DNA from: a bacterium
Lineage (GTDB): Bacteria; Pseudomonadota; Alphaproteobacteria; Rhodobacterales; Rhodobacteraceae
DNA: 64,000 nucleotides
Direction of reading: 5' to 3'
Assembly (NCBI GenBank): GCA_016124195.1
Contig: WGOE01000005.1
Span: forward strand, 1-64,000
Shown here piece by piece: positions 29,427 to 38,457 of the stretch. The translations under genes were made by a program, and so were the position numbers. Positions within the stretch are counted from its first letter, which is position 1, and each line of letters starts with the position of its first letter. The notes under the pieces were generated by a model. The model searched no databases. It was not told the DNA's origin and saw nothing but the letters and a program-made list of their open reading frames with translations.

Positions 29427-32225
29427 GTGAGCATTTCCGGGAAGGGCGCGGCCAAGACCGGCGCAACACGGGTCGAGCCTTTGCTGATGCCGCCAGAGGC
29501 GGTGCTGGATCTGGAGGCTCTGCGCCCCGTGGTGACGGGCGTCTGCCTGGCCCAGATGGCCGATAGCCGTGCCGCGCGCTCGGGCGTGGCGCAGGTTCTG
29601 GCCGAGGCGAAGGCCGCGGCCAACGCCCGGCTGGAGGCAGCCTTCGCCGCCGATCCGCGCAACGCCCTGCCGCTCACCCGGTCGCAGGCCCGGCTGACCG
29701 ATGGCCTGGTGCAACTGGCCTTCGAGGCGGCCCAGACCCTGCATCCGCTGCAGGTGCCGGCCGAGGCCGAACGGCTGTCGGTCGTGGCGGTCGGCGGCTT
29801 CGGCCGGGCCGAGATGGCGCCGCATTCGGACGTGGATCTGTTGTTCCTCTATCCCTGGAAGATCACCGCCCGCGCCGAAAGCGTCATCGAATCGCTGCTT
29901 TATGTGCTGTGGGACCTCAAGCTCAAGGTCGGCCATTCCTCGCGCACCGTGAAAGACTGCCTCCGCCTCGGACGTGAGGATATCACCATCCGCACCGCCC
30001 TGTTGGAACATCGCCACATTGCGGGCGACGCGGCGCTTGCGGCAGAACTCGACGACCGGCTGTGGTCCGATCTGTTCCGCAACACCGGGCGCGACTTCAT
30101 CGAGGCAAAGCTTGCCGAACGCACAGAACGCCACCGCCGGCAGGGCGGGCAGCGCTATGTGCTGGAACCCAACGTCAAGGAGGCCAAGGGCGGCCTGCGC
30201 GATCTGCAGACGCTGTACTGGATCGGCAAATACCTCAACCGTGTGCCCTCGTCCGAGGGGCTGGTGGCGGCGGGGCTGTTGACGGCCGAGGAATTCGCCA
30301 TCTTCCGCCGGGCCGAGAATTTCCTTTGGGCCGCGCGCTGCCACATGCACTACATCACCGGTCGCGCCACCGACCAGCTGACCTTCGATCTGCAGGTCGA
30401 GGTGGCCGCGCGGATGAACTACCGCGATCAGGGCGGGCGGCGGGCGGTCGAACATTTCATGCAGGATTACTTCCGCCACGCCACGCGGGTGGGCGAGCTG
30501 ACCCGCATCTTCCTGACCGAGCTCGAGGCGCGCCACGTCAAGCCAGAGGCCAAGCTGATCGGCTTTCTGAACCGCCGCAAGGTCGCGTCCGGCTTCAAGG
30601 TGGTGCAAAGCCGGCTCGACGTGGCGGACCCCAAGAGCTTTCTGACCGACCCGTTGAATTTCCTGCGCATCTTCGAAGAGGCGCTGCGCACGGGCTACCT
30701 TCTGCACCCCAACGCGATGCGGCTGCTGGCGGCCAATCTGGCGCTGATCACCGACGAGATGCGCGAGAGCGCAGAAGCCGGCAAGATCTTCCTGCGGTTG
30801 ATGCTGGACCATGGCAACCCGGAACGATCCTTGCGCCGGATGAACGAGTTGGGCGTCCTGTCGGCCTTCGTCCCGGAGTTTGAAAACATCGTCGCGATGA
30901 TGCAGTTCAACGTCTATCACCACTACACGGTGGACGAACACATCATCCAGTGCATCTCGTGCCTCGCGCAGATCGAGCGGGGCGAGTTGGTCGAGGAACT
31001 GCCGATCGCCTCGGGCATACTGAAATCCGGGGTGAACCGGCGGGTGATCTATGTGGCGCTTTTGTTGCATGACATCGGCAAGGGCCGGCCCGAGGATCAT
31101 TCGATCATCGGCGCGCAACTGGCTCGGCGCATCTGCCCAAGGCTGGGCCTGACGGCGGAAGAGACCGAAACCGTCGAATGGCTGGTGCGCTATCACCTTC
31201 TCATGTCCGACATGGCGCAAAAGCGCGATGTGGGCGACCCGCGCACCGTGCGCGACTTTGCCAAGGCGGTCGAAACCCACAAGCGGCTGGATCTTTTGAC
31301 CGTGCTGACGGTCTGCGACATCCGCGGCGTGGGGCCGGGCACCTGGAACAACTGGAAGGCCATGCTTTTGCGCCAGCTTTATCGGCAGACCGCCGATGCG
31401 CTGGACGGCGGGCCGGACATCTTCAACCGCGAACGCCATGTCGAGGAAAGCCGCGCGGCGCTGGTTGCTCGGCTGAGCGATTTCACGCCCCAGCAGATCG
31501 AACTGGAAAGCAACCGCCATTACGACCCCTATTGGCAGGGCCTGACCACCGACGAATGCGAGGCGTTCGCCCGGCTTCTGGTGAACCTCAAGACCGACCA
31601 GATCCGCATCGACCTGCACCCCGAACCCGAACGCGATGCCACGCGCGCCTGTTTCGCGCTGGTCGATCATCCGGGCATCTTCTCGCGGCTGGCCGGGGCC
31701 CTGGCGCTTGTGGGGGCCAATGTGGTCGATGCGCGGACCTATACGTCCAAGGACGGCTATGCCACCGCCGTCTTCTGGATCCAGGATTCCGAAGGCCACC
31801 CCTATGAAGTGTCACGCCTGCCCCGCCTGCGCGGCATGATCGACAAGACCCTGAAGGGCGAAGTGCGGCCCCGCACGGCCCTGGCCGACCGCGACAAGAT
31901 CAAGAAGCGCGAAAGGGAGTTCCGTTTTCCCACCCATGTGACCTTCGACAACGAAGGCTCGGAGATCTACACGATCATCGAGGTCGACACCCGCGACCGG
32001 CCGGGCCTGCTTTATGACCTGACCCGGACGCTGGCAGCCGCCAATATCTACATTGCCTCGGCCGTCATTGCGACTTATGGGGCGCAGGTGGTCGATGCCT
32101 TTTATGTGAAGGACATGTTCGGGCTGAAGCTTTACACCAAGCACCGGCAGGAAAGTCTGGAAAAGAAGCTGCGGCAAGCCATCGCCGAGGGCGCCGAGCG
32201 GGCAGCAGAGGTGACGCGGGCCTGA
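29427..32225 (+). CDS. glnD: [Protein-PII] uridylyltransferase / uridylyl-removing enzyme
   Basis: This ~932-aa sensor of nitrogen status adds or removes UMP on PII proteins in response to glutamine. The nucleotidyltransferase domain has VGGFGRAEMAPHSDVDLLF (GGFGR about 123-127, Asp135/Asp137). The HD domain has LLLHDIGKGRPEDHS (His548/Asp549), and two ACT domains at the C-terminus begin near RACFALVDHPGIFSRLAG and IIEVDTRDRPGLLYDLTR. I use the GTG at 29427; a GTG at 29400 would overlap the previous gene by 26 nt, and neither has a strong ribosome site. It is followed by murJ. Confidence 0.94.
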   Translation: MSISGKGAAKTGATRVEPLLMPPEAVLDLEALRPVVTGVCLAQMADSRAARSGVAQVLAEAKAAANARLEAAFAADPRNALPLTRSQARLTDGLVQLAFEAAQTLHPLQVPAEAERLSVVAVGGFGRAEMAPHSDVDLLFLYPWKITARAESVIESLLYVLWDLKLKVGHSSRTVKDCLRLGREDITIRTALLEHRHIAGDAALAAELDDRLWSDLFRNTGRDFIEAKLAERTERHRRQGGQRYVLEPNVKEAKGGLRDLQTLYWIGKYLNRVPSSEGLVAAGLLTAEEFAIFRRAENFLWAARCHMHYITGRATDQLTFDLQVEVAARMNYRDQGGRRAVEHFMQDYFRHATRVGELTRIFLTELEARHVKPEAKLIGFLNRRKVASGFKVVQSRLDVADPKSFLTDPLNFLRIFEEALRTGYLLHPNAMRLLAANLALITDEMRESAEAGKIFLRLMLDHGNPERSLRRMNELGVLSAFVPEFENIVAMMQFNVYHHYTVDEHIIQCISCLAQIERGELVEELPIASGILKSGVNRRVIYVALLLHDIGKGRPEDHSIIGAQLARRICPRLGLTAEETETVEWLVRYHLLMSDMAQKRDVGDPRTVRDFAKAVETHKRLDLLTVLTVCDIRGVGPGTWNNWKAMLLRQLYRQTADALDGGPDIFNRERHVEESRAALVARLSDFTPQQIELESNRHYDPYWQGLTTDECEAFARLLVNLKTDQIRIDLHPEPERDATRACFALVDHPGIFSRLAGALALVGANVVDARTYTSKDGYATAVFWIQDSEGHPYEVSRLPRLRGMIDKTLKGEVRPRTALADRDKIKKREREFRFPTHVTFDNEGSEIYTIIEVDTRDRPGLLYDLTRTLAAANIYIASAVIATYGAQVVDAFYVKDMFGLKLYTKHRQESLEKKLRQAIAEGAERAAEVTRA

Positions 32226-32256
32226 TCCGGCCCAGGACGAACCGGTACGGGGTAAC

Positions 32257-33825
32257 ATGAAGTCACATTCGCTGGTCCGCAACATCCTCACCGTAGGGGG
32301 CTGGACACTGATATCGCGCGGGACGGGCTTTGCCCGCGACGTGATGATGGCCGCCTATCTGGGCACCGGCCCGGTGGCCGAGGCCTTTCTGGTGGCCTTC
32401 TCGCTGCCCAACATGTTCCGCCGCTTCTTTGCCGAGGGCGCCTTCAACATGGCCTTCGTGCCGATGTTCGCCAAAAAGCTCGAGGCGGGCGAGGATGCGC
32501 CGCGCTTTGCCCGCGATGCCTGGAACGGCATGGTGACGGTGCTTCTGGCCTTTACCGTGATCGGCACGCTGGCCATGCCGGTGCTGGTCTGGGCGATGGC
32601 CTCGGGCTTTGCCGGGGATGCGCGTTTCGATCTGGCGGTGGAGTTCGGGCGGATCTCTTTCAGCTACATCCTGTTCATCTCGCTGGTGGCGCTGTTGTCG
32701 GGGATCCTGACCACGCACGGCCATTTTTCCGAAGCCTCGTTCGTGCCGGTGCTGATGAACCTCGTCTTCATCGCGGCGATCTGGCTGGCGGCCTGGGCTG
32801 GGTGGGACATGGGCAAGACGCTCAGCTGGACCGTGCCGGTGACGGGGGTGGCGCAACTGGCCTTCACCTGGGTCTCGGCGCATCGGGTCGGCTACACGTT
32901 CAGCTTCGGCCTGCCGCGCTGGACACCCGATCTGCGGCGCCTGGCGCTGATCGCGGGGCCTGCAATCCTGTCGGGCGGGGTGGTGCAGATCAACCTTCTG
33001 GTCGGCCGGCAGGTCGCGAGCTACACCGAGGGTGCGGTGGCCTGGCTGACCTATGCCGACCGGCTTTATCAACTGCCCCTGGGCGTGGTGGGCATCGCCA
33101 TCGGAACTGTGCTTCTGCCCGACCTGTCGCGCCGGCTGCGCGCCCGGGATGCCGTGGGCGGGCGCGCCTCGCTCAACCGCGGGGCAGAGTTCGCGCTGGC
33201 CATGACGTTGCCTGCCGCCGTGGCGCTGGTGGTGATTGCGCGGCCGCTTTGTTCGGTCCTCTACCAGCGCGGCGCCTTCACATCGGCCGACACCGATGCC
33301 ACCGCCATTGTACTGGCGATCTATGGGGTGGGCCTGCCAGCCTTTGTGCTGCACAAGGTCCTGCAACCCCTGTTCTACGCGCGCGAGGACAGCCGGCGCC
33401 CGTTTTACTATGCCGTGGCCTCGATGATCACCAATGCGGTGATGGCGGTCGGCCTCATGCCCTATATCGGCTTTTCGGCCGCCGCCTGGGCCACGACCCT
33501 GTCGGGCTGGGTGATGGTCTGGCAACTGTGGCGCGGCTCGCGCCGCATGGGCGAAGAGGCGCAGTTCGACGCGCGCTTCCGTCAAAGACTGCCGCGGATC
33601 GTGGCGGCATCGGTGCTGATGGGCGCGGTGCTTTACGGCGCGTCCTGGGCCCTGAACCCGCTTTTGCACCAGCACGTCTGGCGCTATCTGGCGCTTCTCG
33701 CGCTCTGCACGACGGGGATCGTCAGCTATTTCGGCAGCGGGGCGCTGATCGGCGCCTTCCGTCTGTCGGACTTCGCCGCCCTGCGCGGGCGGCGCGGCGC
33801 GGGCGAGGCCACCGCCGAGGGCTGA
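32257..33825 (+). CDS. murJ: Lipid II flippase MurJ
   Basis: This 522-aa inner-membrane protein of the MOP superfamily flips lipid II for peptidoglycan synthesis. The N-terminus LVRNILTVGGWTLISRGTGF and AFLVAFSLPNMFRRFFAEGA are diagnostic of MurJ/MviN, and about fourteen hydrophobic helices span the protein. It begins 31 bp after glnD, a linkage seen in many alphaproteobacteria. Together with the LpoA-like lipoprotein it gives this cluster a cell-wall theme. Confidence 0.95.
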   Translation: MKSHSLVRNILTVGGWTLISRGTGFARDVMMAAYLGTGPVAEAFLVAFSLPNMFRRFFAEGAFNMAFVPMFAKKLEAGEDAPRFARDAWNGMVTVLLAFTVIGTLAMPVLVWAMASGFAGDARFDLAVEFGRISFSYILFISLVALLSGILTTHGHFSEASFVPVLMNLVFIAAIWLAAWAGWDMGKTLSWTVPVTGVAQLAFTWVSAHRVGYTFSFGLPRWTPDLRRLALIAGPAILSGGVVQINLLVGRQVASYTEGAVAWLTYADRLYQLPLGVVGIAIGTVLLPDLSRRLRARDAVGGRASLNRGAEFALAMTLPAAVALVVIARPLCSVLYQRGAFTSADTDATAIVLAIYGVGLPAFVLHKVLQPLFYAREDSRRPFYYAVASMITNAVMAVGLMPYIGFSAAAWATTLSGWVMVWQLWRGSRRMGEEAQFDARFRQRLPRIVAASVLMGAVLYGASWALNPLLHQHVWRYLALLALCTTGIVSYFGSGALIGAFRLSDFAALRGRRGAGEATAEG

Positions 33826-33830
33826 GCCGC

Positions 33831-34538
33831 CTACCTCTGGCGCAACCGGCCCAGAAGCCTGCGCCACCCGCCCGGGCTGACCAGGAAGGACAGGCCAAAG
33901 CCGGTCACAAAGCCCGCGAACTCGGCCGTCCAGTCCCAGCTGGCCCCCTGCGCGACCCCATAGGTCATCAGCGACACCGCGCCAAAGATGATGCGGATGC
34001 CAAGAAGGAACCCGATCAGCCGGAAGGCGCGCAACCGCTGTGCGCCCTGCCCGGCCTGCAGCATCCAGTTGACGTAGGTGAAGGCCCCGATCAGGCCATA
34101 GACCGCCGGATAGCCTCCGATCAGGGGGCCATGGGTGAAGGGAATGGCGGTATAGGCCAGCGCCGCCACTGCGGACGAGGCGAAGAACACCAACAGCACC
34201 GCCCACCACTGAAACACTTCGCCCACGAACTTGCCCAGGGCCAGCAAGATGACGATGACGAAAACCGCCTGCGTGACGTCCGGATGAACGAAGGAATAGG
34301 TGAAGGGGCGGTACAGGCCGTCCAGCGGATATTGCTGAAAGCTGATCATCTGGCGCAGATAATCGGGCGCGAAGGCAAAGTCCTGCATGGCCTGCACGCG
34401 CCAGCCGATCGCGGCGGGCCCGCCCACGATCCCGCTGGCACCTGCGTTCAAGACCACTTCCATCGCGATCATCGGCAGGGCCAGCGCCCAGGTGACCGCC
34501 GGAAGCGGGTTGATCGGAGCTTCGTTCAAATGGGTCAT
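33831..34538 (-). CDS. Rhomboid-family membrane protein lacking the catalytic dyad
   Basis: This 235-aa protein has about six membrane helices and the rhomboid-type RPFTYSFVHPDVTQAVFV. Where active rhomboids have GxSG, this protein has IGGYPAVYGLIGAF, with Tyr143 at the serine position. At the helix carrying the catalytic histidine it has WTAEFAGFVTG, with Glu206 aligned by eye to the histidine. It is therefore probably a rhomboid pseudoprotease, which in other organisms escorts or retains membrane proteins. GAGG precedes the ATG at 34538. It converges with murJ (5 bp apart) and diverges from trpS. Confidence 0.82.
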   Translation of the reverse strand: MTHLNEAPINPLPAVTWALALPMIAMEVVLNAGASGIVGGPAAIGWRVQAMQDFAFAPDYLRQMISFQQYPLDGLYRPFTYSFVHPDVTQAVFVIVILLALGKFVGEVFQWWAVLLVFFASSAVAALAYTAIPFTHGPLIGGYPAVYGLIGAFTYVNWMLQAGQGAQRLRAFRLIGFLLGIRIIFGAVSLMTYGVAQGASWDWTAEFAGFVTGFGLSFLVSPGGWRRLLGRLRQR

Positions 34539-34553
34539 GCTGCCTCGCACCGG

Positions 34554-34589
34554 AGTTTGTTCGGGATCGTCAGTTTGTTCGGGATCGTC
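34554..34589. repeat. Perfect 18-bp tandem duplication upstream of trpS
   Basis: AGTTTGTTCGGGATCGTC occurs twice in direct succession (34554-34571 and 34572-34589) in the 126-bp divergent gap between the rhomboid gene and trpS. It could change promoter spacing or duplicate a binding site, or it may be a recent slippage event. Confidence 0.9.
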
Positions 34590-34664
34590 GTGCCGGGGAT
34601 TTGTTGACGCCCCCGGCGCACAGCGATAAGGCCAACACGAGCCTTTTTCCAGATGGAGTTCGCC

Positions 34665-35720
34665 ATGTCCGAGCCGGTCCAAACGCCTCAGACCCAGACC
34701 GGGACCTTCCCGACCCGCATCTTCTCGGGCATCCAGCCTTCGGGCGGGCTGACGCTGGGCAACTACCTCGGCGCGCTCAAGCGCTTTGTCGAAAAGCAGG
34801 AAGAGGGGATCGAGACGGTCTATTGCCTCGTCGACATGCATGCCATCACCGTCTGGCAGGACCCCGCCCGCCTGCGCCACCAGACGCGCGAGGCGGCGGC
34901 GGGCTTCATCGCGGCCGGGATCGATCCGGCGCGCTCCATCCTGTTCAACCAAAGCCAGGTGACGGCGCATGTCGAATTGGCCTGGATCTTCAACTGCATC
35001 GCGCGCATGGGCTGGATGAGCCGCATGACGCAGTTCAAGGACAAGGCCGGCAAGAACTCCGAAAACGTCTCGCTGGGGCTCTTTGCCTATCCTTCGCTGA
35101 TGGCGGCCGACATCATGGCCTACAAGGCCACCCATGTCCCGGTGGGCGAGGATCAGAAACAGCATCTGGAACTCTGCCGCGACATCGCGATCAAGTTCAA
35201 CAATGACTACGGCGTGAATTTCTTCCCGATTGTCGAGCCGGTGATCGAGGGCGCGGCCACACGGGTCATGTCCTTGCGCGACGGCACTCACAAGATGTCG
35301 AAATCCGACCCGTCGGATCAAAGCCGGATCAACCTGACCGACACGGCGGACACGATCGCCAAGAAGATCCGCAAGGCCAAGACCGACATGGACCCGCTGC
35401 CCGACCACCTCGACGGGCTGAAGGACCGGCCCGAAGCGCGGAACCTCGTCAACATCTACGCGGCTCTGGCCGGCCATACGCCGGCACAGGTGATCAAGGA
35501 CTTCGCCGGGGCGCAGTTCGGCACCTTCAAGCCGGCATTGGCCGATCTGGCCGTGGCCAAGCTGGAGCCGATCACGACCGAGATGAACCGCCTGATGCAG
35601 GACCCGGCCGAGATCGACCGCATCCTCGGCCAGGGCGCCGTGCGGGCCGATGCGCTGGCCCGGCCGGTGATCGAACAGGTCTATGACATCATCGGAATGA
35701 TCCGCTCGCGCCCGGTGTAA
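34665..35720 (+). CDS. trpS: Tryptophanyl-tRNA synthetase
   Basis: This 351-aa class Ic synthetase charges tRNA-Trp. The HIGH-like motif is [15 protein letters not shown] and the KMSKS motif is at 210-214 ([10 protein letters not shown]). Length is standard. The ATG at 34665 is preceded by GGAG; an ATG four codons upstream is less well spaced. It is followed by a 394-bp region containing hairpins and a strong terminator. Confidence 0.97.
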   Translation: MSEPVQTPQTQTGTFPTRIFSGIQPSGGLTLGNYLGALKRFVEKQEEGIETVYCLVDMHAITVWQDPARLRHQTREAAAGFIAAGIDPARSILFNQSQVTAHVELAWIFNCIARMGWMSRMTQFKDKAGKNSENVSLGLFAYPSLMAADIMAYKATHVPVGEDQKQHLELCRDIAIKFNNDYGVNFFPIVEPVIEGAATRVMSLRDGTHKMSKSDPSDQSRINLTDTADTIAKKIRKAKTDMDPLPDHLDGLKDRPEARNLVNIYAALAGHTPAQVIKDFAGAQFGTFKPALADLAVAKLEPITTEMNRLMQDPAEIDRILGQGAVRADALARPVIEQVYDIIGMIRSRPV

Positions 35721-35775
35721 GGACACCGAGCCGCGGGCAGCGGCCACAAACCCGCGCCGGACCTGGAACCGAACC

Positions 35776-35796
35776 CGATTTTTCGCCGAAAAATCG
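35776..35796. repeat. AT-rich hairpin after trpS
   Basis: CGATTTTT (35776-35783) and AAAAATCG (35789-35796) form an 8-bp stem with loop CGCCG. On either strand it has a T-run inside the arm rather than after it, so it is a possible but atypical terminator for trpS. Confidence 0.5.
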
Positions 35797-35859
35797 ACCC
35801 CCTGCGCCGGGCGCGCCGCTTATCCACAGGGTTCGGTGCCTGCGTCACGGAATCGATTC

Positions 35860-35986
35860 ATAGCGCGGGGATAGTGGCCGAGGAAGGCGGATCGCCTCTC
35901 TCCCGGATGCCCGCGACTGTCCCCGCAGCTGGGCCGATTTACCGGGCTGCGCCTCTGGTCTCCTCCCCGGCCAGAGGCGCCTTTTT
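35860..35986 (+). ncRNA. Candidate structured small RNA ending in a terminator
   Basis: This part of the gene-free stretch 35721-36114 can fold extensively on the plus strand. GCGGGGATAGT (35865-35875) pairs with ACTGTCCCCGC (35916-35926), with one G-U, and encloses a GGCG-GAT-CGCC hairpin (35886-35896). GCGCCTCTGG (35949-35958) pairs with CCAGAGGCGC (35971-35980), followed by CTTTTT, a good Rho-independent terminator. The transcript would end about 130 nt before the aminotransferase, so it could be a free small RNA or a terminated leader. I recognise no known family and no clear promoter. Confidence 0.4.
35949..35986 (+). terminator. Rho-independent terminator
   Basis: A 10-bp perfect stem (35949-35958 with 35971-35980), a 12-nt loop and CTTTTTC at the 3' side make a strong plus-strand terminator 230 nt downstream of trpS. 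Confidence 0.75.
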
Positions 35987-36114
35987 CACAGAGCCGCCGC
36001 GTCGCCGGACGCACGCATCCGAGGAATCACGGCGGGGTTCCGCTTTCTTCATGGCAAGCCCGCTTCCCACCGGCGCCCGGCCCTGCTTATCTGCGGCAAA
36101 CGAGGAGGGCTGAA

Positions 36115-36990
36115 ATGACGATCACCACGAAGAACGGCGCCGTGCGGACCTTTTGGGAAGGACGCTGGCATGATGCCGACGTCGCCGTGATGAAGGCCAG
36201 CGACCACGGCATCTGGCAAGGCTCGTCGGTCTTTGACGGGGCGCGGCGTTTTGACGGTCTGGTGCCTGATCTCGACCTGCATTGCGCGCGGGTGAACCGG
36301 TCGGCCGAGGCGCTGATGATCACGCCGACCTGCGCCACCGAGGACATGATCGCCATCATCCGCGAAGGGCTCGCCGATTTCGCGCCTGGCCGGGCGGTCT
36401 ATATCCGGCCGATGTATTGGGCGCTGCATGGGTCGGATCTGGGCGTGTCGCCCGAACCCGGCGCCACGGGCTTTGCCATCGCACTGGAGGAATGCGCGAT
36501 GCCCGACCCCGCCTATGCCACGACGCTGACCCGGACGCGCTTTCGCCGCCCGGTGCTGGAGGACAATGTCTGCAACGCCAAGGCGGGCTGCCTTTACCCC
36601 AACAACGCGCGGATGCTGGCCGAGGCCAAGGCCAAGGGCTATGGCAATGCCCTCGTCGCGGATGCGCTTGGCAATCTGGCCGAAAGTGCCACGGCCAATG
36701 TGTTTCTGGTCCGCGATGGTGTCGTCTTCACCCCCATCGCCAACGGCACGTTCCTGTCGGGCATCACCCGTGCCCGCCATATCGCCAACCTGCGGGCCGA
36801 TGGTGTGGAGGTGGTCGAGACCGTGCTGACCTTCGACGATGCCACCCAGGCCGACGAAATCTTTCTCTCGGGCAATTTCGCCAAGGTTACGGCGGTGGCG
36901 GAGTTCGACGGCACGCTCTACCCGCATCGGCCGATGACAGAGCGGGCGCGGAGCCTTTACATGGATTGGGCGGCCGGCACGCGGCTGTGA
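36115..36990 (+). CDS. Class IV (branched-chain) aminotransferase
   Basis: This 291-aa fold-type IV PLP enzyme has the Schiff-base Lys156 in NVCNAKAGCLYPNN and Glu190 in GNLAESATANVF, which contacts the pyridine nitrogen. It fits the branched-chain aminotransferase/D-amino-acid aminotransferase/aminodeoxychorismate lyase family. The RPMYWALHG segment favours a branched-chain aminotransferase, but IlvE-type function is not certain from motifs alone. GGAGGG precedes the ATG. A palindrome and a dispersed repeat follow it. Confidence 0.87.
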   Translation: MTITTKNGAVRTFWEGRWHDADVAVMKASDHGIWQGSSVFDGARRFDGLVPDLDLHCARVNRSAEALMITPTCATEDMIAIIREGLADFAPGRAVYIRPMYWALHGSDLGVSPEPGATGFAIALEECAMPDPAYATTLTRTRFRRPVLEDNVCNAKAGCLYPNNARMLAEAKAKGYGNALVADALGNLAESATANVFLVRDGVVFTPIANGTFLSGITRARHIANLRADGVEVVETVLTFDDATQADEIFLSGNFAKVTAVAEFDGTLYPHRPMTERARSLYMDWAAGTRL

Positions 36991-36992
36991 AG

Positions 36993-37010
36993 GCGGGGGC
37001 CGGCCCCCGC
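36993..37010. terminator. Perfect 18-bp GC palindrome after the aminotransferase gene
   Basis: GCGGGGGCC-GGCCCCCGC begins 2 nt after the stop codon. It is a self-complementary element without a T-run and leads directly into the dispersed repeat at 37013. Confidence 0.5.
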
Positions 37011-37012
37011 GC

Positions 37013-37039
37013 CCCCGGGATATTTGCGAACAGATGAAG
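37013..37039 (+). repeat. Copy of the dispersed GATGAAG repeat
   Basis: CCCCGGGATATTTGCGAACA followed by GATGAAG matches the copies at 39501, 52219 and 52387. It sits between the aminotransferase and the universal stress protein gene. Confidence 0.7.
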
Positions 37040-37103
37040 GAGGCGGGGATCGCTTGCCATGCAAGCCTGCCCCGGGCGATAAGGACAGCGAAGGAGAACT
37101 GCC

Positions 37104-37559
37104 ATGCGCAAGTTTCTGGTCGTGCTGGACGATACGCGGGAATGTCTGAACGCGATGCGCTTTGCCGCGATGCGGGCGGCCCATACCGGGGGGGGCGTGC
37201 AGATCCTCTCGATCATACCGCCCGAAGAATTCCAGCATTGGATGGGGGTGGCCGATCTGATGCGGGCCGAGGCGCGCGAACGAATCGAGGCGCATTTCGA
37301 AGTCTTCGCCAAGTGGATGCGCGACCGGCAGGGGGTCAACCCGGAACTGGTGATCCGCGAGGGCGACCCGGTGATCGAGATCATGGCCCAGGTGCGCGAG
37401 GATGCAGAGATCGGCGTGCTCGTCCTTGGCGCCAGTCATGAGAAGTCGGGCCCGGGCCCTCTGGTGACCCACATGACCCGCACGGCCGGCAGCCTGCCCG
37501 TGCCCTTGACCATCGTTCCCGGCGACATGAGCAAGGAAAGGCTGGAAAGCATCACGTGA
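37104..37559 (+). CDS. Universal stress protein (UspA family)
   Basis: This 151-aa single-domain USP has an alpha/beta fold with KFLVVLDDTRECLNAMRFA at the start and VLVLGASHEKSGPGPLVTHM near the C-terminus. The typical ATP-binding GxxGxxxxxxxG(S/T) is only partly conserved here. Its role is general stress survival, and the specific function is unknown. AAGGAG precedes the ATG. It is a monocistronic-looking gene. Confidence 0.9.
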   Translation: MRKFLVVLDDTRECLNAMRFAAMRAAHTGGGVQILSIIPPEEFQHWMGVADLMRAEARERIEAHFEVFAKWMRDRQGVNPELVIREGDPVIEIMAQVREDAEIGVLVLGASHEKSGPGPLVTHMTRTAGSLPVPLTIVPGDMSKERLESIT

Positions 37560-37667
37560 GGGCGGCGGCCATGCAAGGGGTGCATTGCGACCTTGCCGGC
37601 TTGCGTGTTTCTGCGGCGCGGCAGCGGGTGTAGGCCAGCGGCGGGAGGAACGCTGAAAGGACATAAC

Positions 37668-37820
37668 ATGTGCGACCTCAAACCGATCAAAGCCGTCTCC
37701 CAGGTTCCGGGCCTGGCCTATTTCGTGGCTCAGCCCGCCAAGCCCGCGCCGACCGCCTCCGTGCCACAGGCACCGGCCGTTGCGGCCCTGGATCAGATGT
37801 TCGGCTATTTCGCAGCCTGA
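37668..37820 (+). CDS. Small 50-aa protein of unknown function
   Basis: MCDLKPIKAVSQVPGLAYFV starts a 50-aa frame preceded by AAAGGACAT at good distance from the ATG at 37668. The middle is Pro/Ala-rich and the end is LDQMFGYFAA. It has no membrane segment. The ribosome site and defined ends argue for a real gene, but I know no family for it. Confidence 0.55.
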   Translation: MCDLKPIKAVSQVPGLAYFVAQPAKPAPTASVPQAPAVAALDQMFGYFAA

Positions 37821-37899
37821 GCCGGAGTTTGGAATCGTTCCAACCTTGACTTCCCTCGGGCCGCGGCGCATATCCGACAGGAACAGTCAGGAGTTGCCC

Positions 37900-38457
37900 A
37901 TGTTCATCCAGACCGAATCCACGCCCAACCCGGCGACCTTGAAATTCCTCCCCGGCCTGGCCGTGCTGGAGATGGGGACGGCGGATTTCCCCAGTGCCGA
38001 AGCAAGCGCGAAGTCGCCTTTGGCCAAGCGGATCTTCGCGGTCAACGGGGTGACGGGCGTCTTCTTTGGCACCGATTTCGTGACGGTCACCAAGGCGGAT
38101 GGCATCGATTGGCAGCATATCAAGCCCGCGATCCTCGGTGCGATCATGGAGCATTTCCAGTCCGGACAGCCGGTGATCGAGGGCGAGCAAGCGGCGGCCC
38201 ATATGGCGTCGGATGGTCCCGACGGCGACATCATCAACCAGATCAAGGAATTGCTTGACACCCGCGTCCGGCCGGCGGTGGCGCAGGATGGCGGTGACAT
38301 CACCTTCCACGGCTTTGACCGGGGCGTGGTCTATCTGCACATGAAGGGGGCCTGTGCCGGCTGCCCGTCTTCGACCCTCACCCTCAAGATGGGGATCGAG
38401 AACCTTCTGCGCCACTACATTCCCGAAGTGACCGAGGTGCGCCCGGTTGCCGCCTGA
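37900..38457 (+). CDS. nfuA: NfuA-type Fe-S scaffold/carrier (NifU family)
   Basis: This 185-aa protein has an N-terminal Nfu_N domain (MFIQTESTPNPATLKFLPG onward, about 1-85) and a C-terminal NifU domain with GACAGCPSS, giving Cys152 and Cys155 that hold a [4Fe-4S] cluster at a dimer interface. It carries clusters to client proteins. CAGGAG precedes the ATG at 37900. It overlaps tsaB by 11 nt, showing co-transcription with tsaB and rimI. Confidence 0.95.
   Translation: MFIQTESTPNPATLKFLPGLAVLEMGTADFPSAEASAKSPLAKRIFAVNGVTGVFFGTDFVTVTKADGIDWQHIKPAILGAIMEHFQSGQPVIEGEQAAAHMASDGPDGDIINQIKELLDTRVRPAVAQDGGDITFHGFDRGVVYLHMKGACAGCPSSTLTLKMGIENLLRHYIPEVTEVRPVAA

Noticed and set aside
35860-36000. Cobalamin riboswitch in the trpS/aminotransferase gap
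   Set aside because: CTGTCCCCGCAGCTG on the plus strand resembles part of a cobalamin riboswitch, but the AGGAGACC-like B12-box fragment is on the opposite strand and the order does not fit. No cobalamin gene follows.
35874-36113. 79-codon plus-strand frame upstream of the aminotransferase
   Set aside because: It runs through the terminator hairpin and T-run, has no ribosome site and encodes low-complexity sequence.
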